DNA of 55,023 nt from Lachnospiraceae bacterium (GCA_017624495.1 JAGAMY010000032.1:1-55023); one strand, 5' to 3'; shown: positions 37,270-45,928, counted from the first letter of the stretch. Translations and numbers: made by a program. Notes: generated from the sequence alone by a model not told the origin.

Positions 37270-38160
37270 ATGCGATATCTATCTGTTACAGAAATAGCGA
37301 AAAAATGGAATATATCTGAACGAAGTGTAAGAAACTATTGTGCTCATGGGCGTGTGGATGGTGCTTTTCTTACTGGTAAGACATGGAACATTCCTGAGAA
37401 TGCAGAAAAACCAGAACGTACAAATAAAAAAAAGGAGCAACCGAAGACACTATTAGATATTTTACAAAATGAAAAGCAGAATAAGTATTCTGGTGGTATT
37501 TATCACAAAACACAGATTGATTTGACTTACAATTCTAATCATATTGAAGGTAATCGACTAACATATGAACAGACAAGATATATCTTTGAAACAAATACAA
37601 TCGGTGTAGAGAACGAAGTTTTAAACGTGGATGATGTTATCGAAACAGCAAATCATTTCCGTTGTATAGATATGATTATTGATAATGCTAAAGCTTCTTT
37701 ATCGGAAAAATTCATTAAGGAAATACACTTGATTTTAAAATCTGGAACAAGTGATGCAAGAAAAGATTGGTTTGCAGTGGGAGACTACAAAAAAATGCCG
37801 AATGAAGTAGGCGGGATGACAACTGTATTGCCGGAAGATGTTGCCGATAAGATGAAGAGTTTGCTGGCAGAATATAATTCAAAAGACAATAAAACATTTG
37901 AAGATATTTTGGAGTTCCATGTTAAATTTGAAAAAATACATCCGTTTCAAGATGGAAACGGACGTGTTGGTAGACTGATTATGTTTAAAGAATGTCTGAA
38001 ATATAATATTGTTCCATTCATTATCGAAGATACTTTAAAGTTATTCTATTATCGTGGTTTGAAAGAATGGAACAATGAAAGAGGATATTTGCGTGATGCA
38101 TGTTTGACAGCACAAGATAAATATAAGGCGTATTTGGATTATTTTAGAATTGAATATTAA
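37270..38160 (+). CDS. Fic family protein with N-terminal helix-turn-helix
   Basis: This 296-residue protein has an N-terminal helix-turn-helix-like region (LSVTEIAKKWNISERSVRNY, residues 4-23) and a C-terminal Fic domain with the complete core motif HPFQDGNGRVGR near residue 225. Fic enzymes usually transfer AMP from ATP to a hydroxyl of a target protein. The segment SNHIEGN near residue 93 matches the inhibitory motif S/TxxxEG/N upstream of the Fic core, indicating an autoinhibited (class II) enzyme. GGAGAG precedes the ATG. The target is unknown. No separate antitoxin is adjacent. Confidence 0.9.
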   Translation: MRYLSVTEIAKKWNISERSVRNYCAHGRVDGAFLTGKTWNIPENAEKPERTNKKKEQPKTLLDILQNEKQNKYSGGIYHKTQIDLTYNSNHIEGNRLTYEQTRYIFETNTIGVENEVLNVDDVIETANHFRCIDMIIDNAKASLSEKFIKEIHLILKSGTSDARKDWFAVGDYKKMPNEVGGMTTVLPEDVADKMKSLLAEYNSKDNKTFEDILEFHVKFEKIHPFQDGNGRVGRLIMFKECLKYNIVPFIIEDTLKLFYYRGLKEWNNERGYLRDACLTAQDKYKAYLDYFRIEY

Positions 38161-38161
38161 T

Positions 38162-38265
38162 TTAGCTGAAGTAGAGTTGTCTTTATGTGCACAATTCGTA
38201 CTAGTAATTATGGGAATATGACTGGAAGTGTGTTCGTACGGTAGTGATAAAACTGAATTTGAATA
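38162..38265 (+). pseudogene. Decayed duplicate of the zinc-ribbon membrane protein gene
   Basis: Bases 38162-38219 repeat 36934-36991 of the upstream gene with about four or five differences. After a deletion of roughly 100 bases, 38229-38265 again resembles the end of that gene (GTGATAAAACTGAA against GAGATAAAATTGAA). The copy has no start and lacks both CxxC motifs, so it is not functional. It begins directly after the Fic stop codon. Confidence 0.7.
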
Positions 38266-38283
38266 AAGAAGGAGAATTTGCAT

Positions 38284-39000
38284 ATGAAAAAAATATTCAT
38301 AGGTATTGTGACTGTAGTTGTTTTAGGCATTATTTTTTATGCTTGGGATACCACTAGAGATATTCAGGTATTTCAGGAAATGAAGGCATCGGATTTTAGC
38401 AAAATTGAAATATGGAGTGGTGATACGTTAGCAGAGATTACGGAAGAAAAGGATATACAACGATTTATAGACATACTTCAGTCTACACATATACATAAAA
38501 GAAAATCGCCTGACAGGGCAGGCGGATGGATTTTGGCAGACCTGTATTATAAGAGTGGGGAGCAGCAGGTGATGTCAATTGCAGTAGACCAGATAAATGT
38601 AGGGGATGGGGAATATAAAAGTGAAAAGAATATTTATGATGAAATAAGTAAACTGTATGAAGAATTTGCTGCTGGAAATCCATACAAAGGGTGTATTCTT
38701 ACCATAGAAGAGCTAGAGAGGGTAACAGATATATATTTTTATGTTTCGGACAAAAAGCAAAGAGTTTTATCGGAAAAGGATAAAAGTGCCATTTTAGTTG
38801 AAATTATGAACATAAAATTGACAGAAGAAGATAAAATTCCAGAAGATGAGTGGATAGAAGGCGGCGTGATGGTGACACTTGCGCTAGAAGATGGGGAAAC
38901 GATAGAATTTGCATGTGATGATAATTTTGTCGCCTTTGGGGAGCAATATTTTGTGCAGAATAAAGTTGCTTCTATGTTGATGGAAGTGGAGAGTGAATAA
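38284..39000 (+). CDS. Exported or membrane-anchored protein, function unknown
   Basis: This protein of about 238 residues has an N-terminal hydrophobic helix (IFIGIVTVVVLGIIFYAW) that is either an anchor or uncleaved signal, then a soluble acidic region. Two similar segments, FSKIEIWSGDTLAEITEEKD near residue 40 and VTDIYFYVSDKKQRVLSEKD near residue 145, suggest an internal repeat of a small alpha/beta domain. The ATG at 38284 has AAGGAG nine bases upstream. It is not clearly linked to the transporter genes further on. Confidence 0.65.
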   Translation: MKKIFIGIVTVVVLGIIFYAWDTTRDIQVFQEMKASDFSKIEIWSGDTLAEITEEKDIQRFIDILQSTHIHKRKSPDRAGGWILADLYYKSGEQQVMSIAVDQINVGDGEYKSEKNIYDEISKLYEEFAAGNPYKGCILTIEELERVTDIYFYVSDKKQRVLSEKDKSAILVEIMNIKLTEEDKIPEDEWIEGGVMVTLALEDGETIEFACDDNFVAFGEQYFVQNKVASMLMEVESE

Positions 39001-39019
39001 AAAATGCAGGGATATGTTA

Positions 39020-39217
39020 TATGAGCATATCCAAATTAATACCACCATGTCATCACCTAAATCGTTATTTAAAGAATATAAAAATAAAACACAGGTAGTT
39101 GAATATACGAACAAGAGTATTGCAAAAAAAGGTGCATTGGGAACGTTATATTTAGGTGGTAATGAAAATAATACAAAAAGTTATACACTTACATTAGCAG
39201 GAAGATATACATCGTAG
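39020..39217 (+). pseudogene. C-terminal remnant of a small secreted-type protein
   Basis: An open stretch ends with a Thr/Ser-rich, beta-strand-like sequence (KKGALGTLYLGGNENNTKSY then TLTLAGRYTS) that looks like the end of an exported protein, but it has no signal peptide and no ribosome site. It may be a gene fragment left by deletion. An alternative is a very small gene using an internal start. Confidence is low. Confidence 0.35.
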
Positions 39218-39229
39218 GAAAGCATTATA

Positions 39230-39256
39230 ATGTGCCAGACTGTTGCGGTCTGGCAC
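39230..39256 (+). promoter_or_regulatory. Stem-loop directly before the first exported-protein gene
   Basis: TGTGCCAGAC and GTCTGGCACA form a perfect 10-base-pair stem around a seven-base loop, 18 bases before the ATG at 39275. It is followed by AAAAG, not a T run, so it is more likely a leader structure or operator than a terminator. Confidence 0.5.
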
Positions 39257-39274
39257 AAAAGAAAGAGGAACAAT

Positions 39275-40444
39275 ATGAAAAAACAAAAACCAATCATTTT
39301 GTCTGCATGCTGTATACTAACCGTACTATTTTTATACAACCATATACAGGCAGGAAAAGAAATTATTACATCGGAAACAAGTGCAGATAGTATAGAAAAT
39401 GAAAACATAGAATTCCCAACAGAATACAAAAAGGATGTCAGTTCCACACTATGTTTTGATGCAGACGTAGTTGTACCAAAAGATGTAGATGTAAACAATA
39501 TATACTGGGGAACAGCAACAAGTGCACCGCTTGACAGTAAAAAGATAAATACATACCTCTTTGGCAACAGTACAGATGTCATGCGTGAAAAAAACACAAA
39601 AGAAAATCCGGCAGTTAATCGTCAGGGAGAAGAGATTGATTGGGAGATTGCAGAAGACGAAAATGGCAGATATATGTTATTGGAAGAAAATTCATATCTG
39701 TCCTTTAGCGATGACCCGGAATACACCTACATTGAAAATTGTATCTGGAGTGATAAACGTGGTGGTTCAGATAATCTAGATGTCTATTCTACAACAGACA
39801 ATTTAGATTTTATGGAAAGAACACAGGCAAAAGAGAATATTAAGCAGGCATTTTTAGAGATGGGAATTGATACAGAGCATACACAGTGCACATCATATGC
39901 TATGGATTTAGAAACTATGAAAACACAGGAAAATATATTAATGCAGGAAAATGCCATGGAAACTTCGGATAAGAATCCCAAATGGGATAAACTACAGGAA
40001 GGATATTACTTCTTCATGCGTCAGACTTTTCAAGGGCTTCCGGTATATGCAATCACGGATGTAAATCGTGGAATATGGGATAATCCTGCGGATAGTCCAT
40101 TGCAGATTTTTTATAATAGTCAGGGTGTGGCAGGGATATCTATTTTGAACTATTTCAAAATGGAAAAAAGTGAGGAAAAAATGCAGTTGGCATCCTTTGA
40201 TAAAATCGTGGATACAATAGAAGAAAAATATGAGGATATTATCAATGCAAATAAATTGACGGTAAAGCGAATGGAATTAGTAGAATTTCCGGTATATAAA
40301 AAAGATGGAATTTATCAGATGCAGCCGATTTGGATGTGTTATTTGCAGGTGACAGACGAGAATGGAAATAATCCGGAAACTTTATATATACAAATGCCGG
40401 TTTATGCAGATACAGCAAAAGAAGCAATGGAGATTGAAACCTGA
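39275..40444 (+). CDS. Exported protein of duplicated ABC cassette, copy 1
   Basis: This 389-residue protein has an N-terminal hydrophobic segment (IILSACCILTVLFLYNHIQA) with two cysteines that could allow lipidation. It is followed by an extracellular region with no recognised domain. It shares order and motifs with the protein at 42090-43238: EFPTEYKKDVSSTLCFDADV (39275 copy) parallels VFPERFEKNVSDTFSIQADV, and QGLPVY occurs in both near residue 260. The ATG at 39275 with GAGGAA before it is used. It touches the next gene, so all three cassette genes are co-translated. It may belong to a DUF6034-like group; that is from memory and untested. Confidence 0.75.
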   Translation: MKKQKPIILSACCILTVLFLYNHIQAGKEIITSETSADSIENENIEFPTEYKKDVSSTLCFDADVVVPKDVDVNNIYWGTATSAPLDSKKINTYLFGNSTDVMREKNTKENPAVNRQGEEIDWEIAEDENGRYMLLEENSYLSFSDDPEYTYIENCIWSDKRGGSDNLDVYSTTDNLDFMERTQAKENIKQAFLEMGIDTEHTQCTSYAMDLETMKTQENILMQENAMETSDKNPKWDKLQEGYYFFMRQTFQGLPVYAITDVNRGIWDNPADSPLQIFYNSQGVAGISILNYFKMEKSEEKMQLASFDKIVDTIEEKYEDIINANKLTVKRMELVEFPVYKKDGIYQMQPIWMCYLQVTDENGNNPETLYIQMPVYADTAKEAMEIET

Positions 40445-41244
40445 TGAGAAAATACCTAAAAATGGATATAAACAGAGCTGTATGTGCAAAGGATTTTTAT
40501 ATAGGAATCCTTTGTGTAATATGTGCCTGTTGGTTTTGTACATATCAAATGAAAGAGTATGATGTATATACAATGTTTACTTACATAAGCTGGCAGGGAA
40601 CATATACATTAGTTTATGCGGCAGCAGTAATTTCTTATGCGGCGGTTTTTTTAGAGGATGCGGAATATCAGTTTTGGAATTTGTCAGTTTTAAGAGGGGA
40701 TTTTAAAAGCTATGTTTGGGCAAAGGTATTGGCATGCTTTTTCGTAAGTACATTGACGATGACACTTGGAATGACTATTTTTTGCTTTTTATGGCATTTA
40801 AAAAATCCATGGTCGCACTTTGCAGCAAGTGATATGGAAGTAATACAGAATATGGATTGTTTTCGGAATCTGATGAAACCAGAGACCATTACTCTCTATT
40901 TTATTTGTGGTGCATTATTAAGGAGTCTTTTGGCAGGAATCCTTTCTTTGATAGCAGCATACGTTTCCTTATATATAAAAAACAGATTGTTTGTATTGAC
41001 AGTTCCGGTAGTTGCTTATTTTTTTCTTGTAAATTATCTGATGTCAGGTCTGAAATTGCCGGAGATTTGTAACATTTGTTATATTTTTGAGCCGCAGGGA
41101 GCAATTTTTTCAGATTCTGTCTGGCAGATACCTTATGCAATAGGTGTAAGCGCAGGTATTATTTTTCTTTTGAAAATAGTAATCGAAAGAAAACTTTACA
41201 GAGAAATTCGCAGCGAAAAAATGAGAGGTAAGGTAAAATGCTAG
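40444..41244 (+). CDS. ABC-2-type membrane subunit A, copy 1
   Basis: This 266-residue integral membrane protein has about six hydrophobic segments, matching the ABC-2 export permease pattern. The motif LEDAEYQFWNLSVLRGDFKS after the second helix is shared with its paralog at 43241-44029 and resembles the cytoplasmic coupling region seen in bacitracin- and lantibiotic-type exporters. Its ATG overlaps the stop of the exported-protein gene, and its end overlaps the next gene by seven bases. No ATPase follows directly; the shared ATPase is at 44861-45502. Confidence 0.78.
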   Translation: MRKYLKMDINRAVCAKDFYIGILCVICACWFCTYQMKEYDVYTMFTYISWQGTYTLVYAAAVISYAAVFLEDAEYQFWNLSVLRGDFKSYVWAKVLACFFVSTLTMTLGMTIFCFLWHLKNPWSHFAASDMEVIQNMDCFRNLMKPETITLYFICGALLRSLLAGILSLIAAYVSLYIKNRLFVLTVPVVAYFFLVNYLMSGLKLPEICNICYIFEPQGAIFSDSVWQIPYAIGVSAGIIFLLKIVIERKLYREIRSEKMRGKVKC

Positions 41245-42068
41245 AGCAGATGTCAAATATCCGAAGCCGAATATGGAATGTCAGAGGAATTTCATTTTTG
41301 GTATTGCTGGTATATATTATAAATATGTACATGCTGACACTATATGATGCAATGGAATTGTTAGGTGGAAAAGTGAATGTTTCATTGTTTCCATTTTTAT
41401 TAAATGATTCTTATTTTCACAAATTGTTTTTGTTATTAGTTTTGCTTTTTTATGCAGACGCACCTTTTATGGAAAAGAACCAGATGTATAGTGTACTGCG
41501 GATAGGAAAACAACGATGGAATAAAAGGAATATTACATACATTTTTATAAGCAGCTTTTTATTGGTTTTGTGTGCAGAAGTACTTACAATGATTCATGTG
41601 CTGCCTATAGGAGAGTTTTCAAATACATGGAATAAAGTTTCACGCACAATTGCATTAACAGATATAGGAAATAGTATTTATTTTGGACTGGATTATACTG
41701 TGATGAAGCAGTTTTCACCGATAGAATTGTTTGTATATGGTTTTTTATCTACACAGGCAGTAGTGATGTTTTTTGGGATGCTTATGTATACAGTTAGCCT
41801 TTGTGGAGGAAGAATCTGGGCGTATACAGTGTCTGCGGCAGTTCTGTTTATACCACAGATAACCTTTTTGATGATGTTTCATTCGGATATAAGTTATTTT
41901 TCACCGGCAGAGTGGATGCGGTGTAAATGGTGGAGAGGAGAAGCAAATCCGGCAGGTATGGATTTGTTATATATTATTCTGGCAACCGGAGTACTGTTGG
42001 TTGTTTTATCCGTTATTGCAGAATGGAAGGTGCAAAAAGCGGACTGGGAAGCTAAAAATGATAAATAA
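41238..42068 (+). CDS. ABC-2-type membrane subunit B, copy 1
   Basis: This 276-residue membrane protein has about six hydrophobic segments. YADAPFMEKNQMYSVLRIGK and RWNKRNITYIFISS near residue 75-105 are conserved in the second copy at 44032-44853 (APFMNRSELYVVIKTGR and NWGKRNIGYI), showing ancestry in common. With subunit A it would form the transport channel. The start overlaps subunit A, with GAGGTAAGG just upstream. Confidence 0.78.
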   Translation: MLEQMSNIRSRIWNVRGISFLVLLVYIINMYMLTLYDAMELLGGKVNVSLFPFLLNDSYFHKLFLLLVLLFYADAPFMEKNQMYSVLRIGKQRWNKRNITYIFISSFLLVLCAEVLTMIHVLPIGEFSNTWNKVSRTIALTDIGNSIYFGLDYTVMKQFSPIELFVYGFLSTQAVVMFFGMLMYTVSLCGGRIWAYTVSAAVLFIPQITFLMMFHSDISYFSPAEWMRCKWWRGEANPAGMDLLYIILATGVLLVVLSVIAEWKVQKADWEAKNDK

Positions 42069-42089
42069 AGGGAAGCGAAAGGACAAATC

Positions 42090-43238
42090 ATGAAAAAAAT
42101 TATTAAATCTGGAGTAATTATTGCTATATGCATAGTAGCAGTTGGGGTTATGTGGACACAATCACATTCAAAAGAAAGTGTACTTGAAGTAACAAAGGAA
42201 AATACCAGTGACAAAACAGAAACGGATGAGGAAATTGTTTTCCCGGAAAGGTTTGAAAAAAATGTAAGTGATACCTTTTCAATTCAGGCAGATGTTATTG
42301 TGCCGGATGCATTTGATGCACAACAGCTTTATACAGCAGAAGCACACATTATAAAACCGGATGAAGAGAAATGGAAAGCTGCTTTTTTGAATGGAACAGA
42401 CTATGTAGAAAGTGACTATGAAGAGGTTAGCAGAGAGCAGAAAAATATTGTATGTAAAGGGTATGAAAAAGAGGGAGACAGGGCATTGTATTTGTCAGAA
42501 CAGGCAGCATCTTTGTATTTAGATAAGTATACCTATACATCGAATTGTCTGATATGGGATTATTCTACATCCGAAGGATATAACAGGGACAATTTTTCAA
42601 CGGACGAAAATCTGCCTTTTGCAGAGAAGGAAGAGGTCTGGAAAAGTATAAATGAAAAGTTAGAAACATTAGATATTCCTATGGAAAATGCATTTACAGA
42701 AAAGGTTTATGCACTGCCATACCAGTCTTTACAGGAGCAGGAATTGTTAGCAGTAGAACGTGGAGATTTAGACAGAGAAGAAACAAAAGACATCTGGAAT
42801 GAAAAGGATGATGCATACTTTTTTTATATATGGCAGAATTGTCAGGGGCTGCCGGTATATCCGGACGGCTATGTACAGGAATATGATGTTGAAAATATTC
42901 CCGGTGGAATAGAAGTATGCTGTACAGAAGAGGACTTTTTATTTTTAAATGTTTCTTATTGGATGGAGTTTGAAAAATCAGCAGAAAAAATAAAGTTATT
43001 ATCATTAGATAAAATTATGGATACGGTAATTGAAAAATATGGACAGGTAATCAACGATTCTCCGATGACATTAACATCCTGCAGATTGTTTGAAGCACCG
43101 ATTTTAAAGGAAGAGAATACATATGAAGTAGTACCTGTATGGATTTGTAAAATAGAATTGGAAGAAATGTCATATGATATGTATTTGCCAATTCATGCGG
43201 TAACGGGAGAAATTGTAAAAGAAATGGAATTAAGATAA
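42090..43238 (+). CDS. Exported protein of duplicated ABC cassette, copy 2
   Basis: This 382-residue protein has a hydrophobic N-terminal helix (IIKSGVIIAICIVAVGVMW), then an extracellular region that parallels the protein at 39275-40444 along its length: VFPERFEKNVSDTFSIQADV near 50, a central FYIWQNCQGLPVYPDGY, and the late SLDKIMDTVIEKYGQVINDS matched by SFDKIVDTIEEKYEDIINAN. The copies have diverged well beyond recent duplication. Function is unknown; a substrate-capturing or peptide-sensing role for the transporter is possible. Confidence 0.75.
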   Translation: MKKIIKSGVIIAICIVAVGVMWTQSHSKESVLEVTKENTSDKTETDEEIVFPERFEKNVSDTFSIQADVIVPDAFDAQQLYTAEAHIIKPDEEKWKAAFLNGTDYVESDYEEVSREQKNIVCKGYEKEGDRALYLSEQAASLYLDKYTYTSNCLIWDYSTSEGYNRDNFSTDENLPFAEKEEVWKSINEKLETLDIPMENAFTEKVYALPYQSLQEQELLAVERGDLDREETKDIWNEKDDAYFFYIWQNCQGLPVYPDGYVQEYDVENIPGGIEVCCTEEDFLFLNVSYWMEFEKSAEKIKLLSLDKIMDTVIEKYGQVINDSPMTLTSCRLFEAPILKEENTYEVVPVWICKIELEEMSYDMYLPIHAVTGEIVKEMELR

Positions 43239-43240
43239 AA

Positions 43241-44029
43241 ATGGTAAGAAATTATTTAAAAGCGGATATGTACAGATTATTGTGCTCACCGCAGCTTTAC
43301 ATAGCAGCAGGAAGTGTATTAGCGGTGTATATGGTAAGTACTCTGCAAAATATGTGGGGAGGGTGTGTATTAGACACCTTTTGGATTGTAAAATTTTATA
43401 GTTTTATTATCTGTATGTTTGCAGGGGCAAGTATTAGTTTTTCCAATAGTCTGTTAGAAGATACGGAGCATAAATTTTTCGAAATCTCTATTCTAAGAGG
43501 AAATTGTAAGGCATATGTCCGGTCAAAGGTTATTTGCTGTTTTGTAGCCTCTGTAAGTGCGATAATATGTGGAACAGTACTTTATGCTGCATTATTGCAT
43601 ACGAAAATCCCTTTTTTTTCAGAGATAGAAGGATATTCCAATGTGGATGCCATCAGGGAAAATGAGATTTTTGGCAGTCTGATTACAGAAAATGGATTTG
43701 TGTTATATTTTGTATGCTCAGGCTTGATGATGGGATTGCTGGGAGGCATGTTATCACTGGTATCCATGTGGCTGTCTTTAATTGTAAAAAACCGGATGTT
43801 TGCCATTTGTTTTCCAATTATAGGATATTATTTTGCTGTAAATTATTTAAGCGGACTATTTGGCATGGAAAGTGTTCTGTTTGATATCAATGGTATATAT
43901 TTGTATTTCTGTTATGTATTTGAAGGAAAACCGATATATTCCTTTTTATATGCGGTTTTTCTGGCAGTTTGTGTTAGTCTGGTGTTGGAAAAAGGCATAT
44001 ATCAGCGTGTATGTCGGAGGTGGAGGTAA
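43241..44029 (+). CDS. ABC-2-type membrane subunit A, copy 2
   Basis: This 262-residue membrane protein is the paralog of 40444-41244. LEDTEHKFFEISILRGNCKA and YVRSKVICCF near residue 75-105 match LEDAEYQFWNLSVLRGDFKS in copy 1, and MLSLVSMWLSLIVKNRMF matches ILSLIAAYVSLYIKNRLF. It begins two bases after the exported-protein stop and is followed after two bases by subunit B. Confidence 0.78.
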   Translation: MVRNYLKADMYRLLCSPQLYIAAGSVLAVYMVSTLQNMWGGCVLDTFWIVKFYSFIICMFAGASISFSNSLLEDTEHKFFEISILRGNCKAYVRSKVICCFVASVSAIICGTVLYAALLHTKIPFFSEIEGYSNVDAIRENEIFGSLITENGFVLYFVCSGLMMGLLGGMLSLVSMWLSLIVKNRMFAICFPIIGYYFAVNYLSGLFGMESVLFDINGIYLYFCYVFEGKPIYSFLYAVFLAVCVSLVLEKGIYQRVCRRWR

Positions 44030-44031
44030 GT

Positions 44032-44853
44032 ATGAAGCTAAAAAACAGCAGAGAAGCATATTTTCACAGGTGGTGCTCATTTCGCACGCTGACACTTCTA
44101 TTCATATGGATATATTTGTTAGACTTAAATTTACAGGGCTATCGTGATATTGCAAAAATGTGGGGAGAAACAGATACCTTTGCAATTTTACCTTTTTTAC
44201 AGACAGATACATATTTTACAAAACTGTTATTAACCGGTGTGCTGTGTTTCTTTTCTAATGCACCGTTTATGAATCGTAGTGAACTATATGTGGTTATAAA
44301 AACAGGAAGAAAAAACTGGGGAAAAAGAAATATAGGGTATATAGTTTCTAGTAGTATTTTATTAGCAGTAGTATTGCAAGTATTAAGTATGCTTATGATA
44401 TTGCCCACCATAACATGGACGAATAGCTGGGGAAGTATATATAAGACTTTGGCAGTCAGAGGAAGTGAATTAGGATTTAACTTTTCGGATGCTGCGATGG
44501 ATGTGTATACGCCCCTACAGTTAATCATCTATGTTTTTCTCATTGATATACTGGCATTTACTTTTATGGGTATGCTTTTATATACGCTTAGCCTGTATAT
44601 ATCAAGAATAGGGAGTTATTTAGTTACTATTGGCTGTATATTTGTGACAACAATGGAAGCATTTGTACCCTTTTCCATCAGCTATTATTCACCTTTTTCG
44701 TGGATTGATTTGGAAATGTGGAGGTATGGAACAAGTTTGGATAAACCGAATCTTGTATATATTTTTACGGCATATATTTTTGTGATATTTGTGCTTTGCA
44801 TGCTGGCACAAAAGCGTATATGCACGGTAGAATGGAATGAAAAAGAGGAGTAG
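44032..44853 (+). CDS. ABC-2-type membrane subunit B, copy 2
   Basis: This 273-residue membrane protein is the paralog of 41238-42068 and shares the APFM-x-x-x-x-x-Y and W-x-KRNI-x-YI motifs. Both copies end with a region containing SYYSPFSWIDLEMWRYG or SYFSPAEWMRCKWWRG. The ATG at 44032 is chosen because GGAGGTGGAGGT lies just before it, inside the end of subunit A. The ATPase gene starts seven bases after its stop. Confidence 0.78.
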   Translation: MKLKNSREAYFHRWCSFRTLTLLFIWIYLLDLNLQGYRDIAKMWGETDTFAILPFLQTDTYFTKLLLTGVLCFFSNAPFMNRSELYVVIKTGRKNWGKRNIGYIVSSSILLAVVLQVLSMLMILPTITWTNSWGSIYKTLAVRGSELGFNFSDAAMDVYTPLQLIIYVFLIDILAFTFMGMLLYTLSLYISRIGSYLVTIGCIFVTTMEAFVPFSISYYSPFSWIDLEMWRYGTSLDKPNLVYIFTAYIFVIFVLCMLAQKRICTVEWNEKEE

Positions 44854-44860
44854 AGGAAAA

Positions 44861-45502
44861 ATGGCAGAAATTATTTGTGTAAAAAATGTTTCAAAAAAAT
44901 TCGGTGCGCAGACCGTTTTAGAAGATGTTTCATTAACCTGTGAAGCAGGAAAAATCTATGGCATTATAGGGTATAATGGTTCTGGAAAAAGTGTTCTTTT
45001 TAAATGTATTTGTGGTTTGTATCATGCAGATACCGGAGAAATACATATTCGGGAAAAACAGTTAGGAAAAGACATGGATATGATTGAAAATGCAGGTGTT
45101 ATTATCGAAGAACCAGCCTTTTTAAAACAGTATAGCGGCTTACGGAATTTAGAATTGTTATGGCTTTTAAATAATAAGAAAGATAGCAAAAAATTGCAGG
45201 ATGTAATGCGGACAGTAGGATTAGACCCGGCAAATCGTAAGCCTGTGGGTAAATACTCCCTTGGGATGAAACAAAGACTTGCCATTGCACAGGCGATTAT
45301 GGAAGAGCAGGATATATTGATTTTAGATGAGCCGATGAATGGTTTAGATAAAGACGGTGTAGCACAGATGCGGGAATTATTTTTGCGTTTTAAAGAAGAA
45401 GGGAAGACATTGTTGTTTGCCAGTCATAATGCGCAGGATATTGATGTACTTTGTGATGAGGTATATGAAATGGATAAGGGAAGATTAGAAAGGATACGTT
45501 GA
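44861..45502 (+). CDS. ABC transporter ATP-binding protein (BcrA/LanF-like)
   Basis: This 213-residue ATPase has Walker A GYNGSGKSV near residue 38, Q-loop region IIEEPAF near 83, signature-like YSLGMKQRLAIAQA near 133 and Walker B ILILDEPMNGLD near 155, with the switch His in FASHN. The SLGMKQ signature is typical of bacitracin/lantibiotic self-protection and drug-export ATPases. It is the only ATPase for two permease pairs, so it probably energises both. Start with AGGAAAA before the ATG at 44861; the upstream in-frame start lies inside subunit B. Confidence 0.9.
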   Translation: MAEIICVKNVSKKFGAQTVLEDVSLTCEAGKIYGIIGYNGSGKSVLFKCICGLYHADTGEIHIREKQLGKDMDMIENAGVIIEEPAFLKQYSGLRNLELLWLLNNKKDSKKLQDVMRTVGLDPANRKPVGKYSLGMKQRLAIAQAIMEEQDILILDEPMNGLDKDGVAQMRELFLRFKEEGKTLLFASHNAQDIDVLCDEVYEMDKGRLERIR

Positions 45503-45513
45503 TGGTATCCTTT
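45489..45513. terminator. Terminator between ATPase and convergent PadR gene
   Basis: AAAGGATAC (45489-45497) pairs perfectly with GTATCCTTT (45505-45513), spanning the ends of both genes, with a T-rich tail on the plus strand. Confidence 0.65.
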
Positions 45514-45892
45514 ACTCTTTTTCTGTTTGTTTTTCATAAGTATCTCCCTCATTTGAAGTAAGCAAAAATGCAATTATATCGGTGAAATCTGCATAAGACT
45601 GTTTTAAATCAGATAAATATGCAAGACCGGATTCTTCTAAATGATAATACACTCTGGTCTGTCGTTTGCCGACTTTTTTTTCGTAGAAAGAAATATGATT
45701 CTGGTCTGTAAGACGATAGAGGATAGGATACATAGACCCTTCTAAAATCGTATAATTGCCATTGCTTCTTTTTTTCAACTCTTGAGAAAGCTGGTAGCCA
45801 TACATGTCACCTTCAGCTAAAAGTTTAAGAAGAAACATTTCAATAGTGGCTTTTTTTAAATTTGATAATAATGTTGATTTTGTTTTTTTCAT
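45512..45892 (-). CDS. PadR family transcriptional regulator
   Basis: This 126-residue DNA-binding protein has the PadR winged helix: LLKLLAEGDMYGYQLSQEL near residue 20, LEGSMYPILYRL near 49 and KRQTRVYYHLEESGLAYL near 76. PadR proteins commonly repress neighbouring drug or peptide transporter genes and are released by the transported compound. It is convergent with the dual-cassette ABC operon, so control of that operon is likely but inferred. Confidence 0.9.
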   Translation of the reverse strand: MKKTKSTLLSNLKKATIEMFLLKLLAEGDMYGYQLSQELKKRSNGNYTILEGSMYPILYRLTDQNHISFYEKKVGKRQTRVYYHLEESGLAYLSDLKQSYADFTDIIAFLLTSNEGDTYEKQTEKE

Positions 45893-45928
45893 ATAGACAA
45901 CTCCGTTAAAATGTGCATCTCTTTTTAT

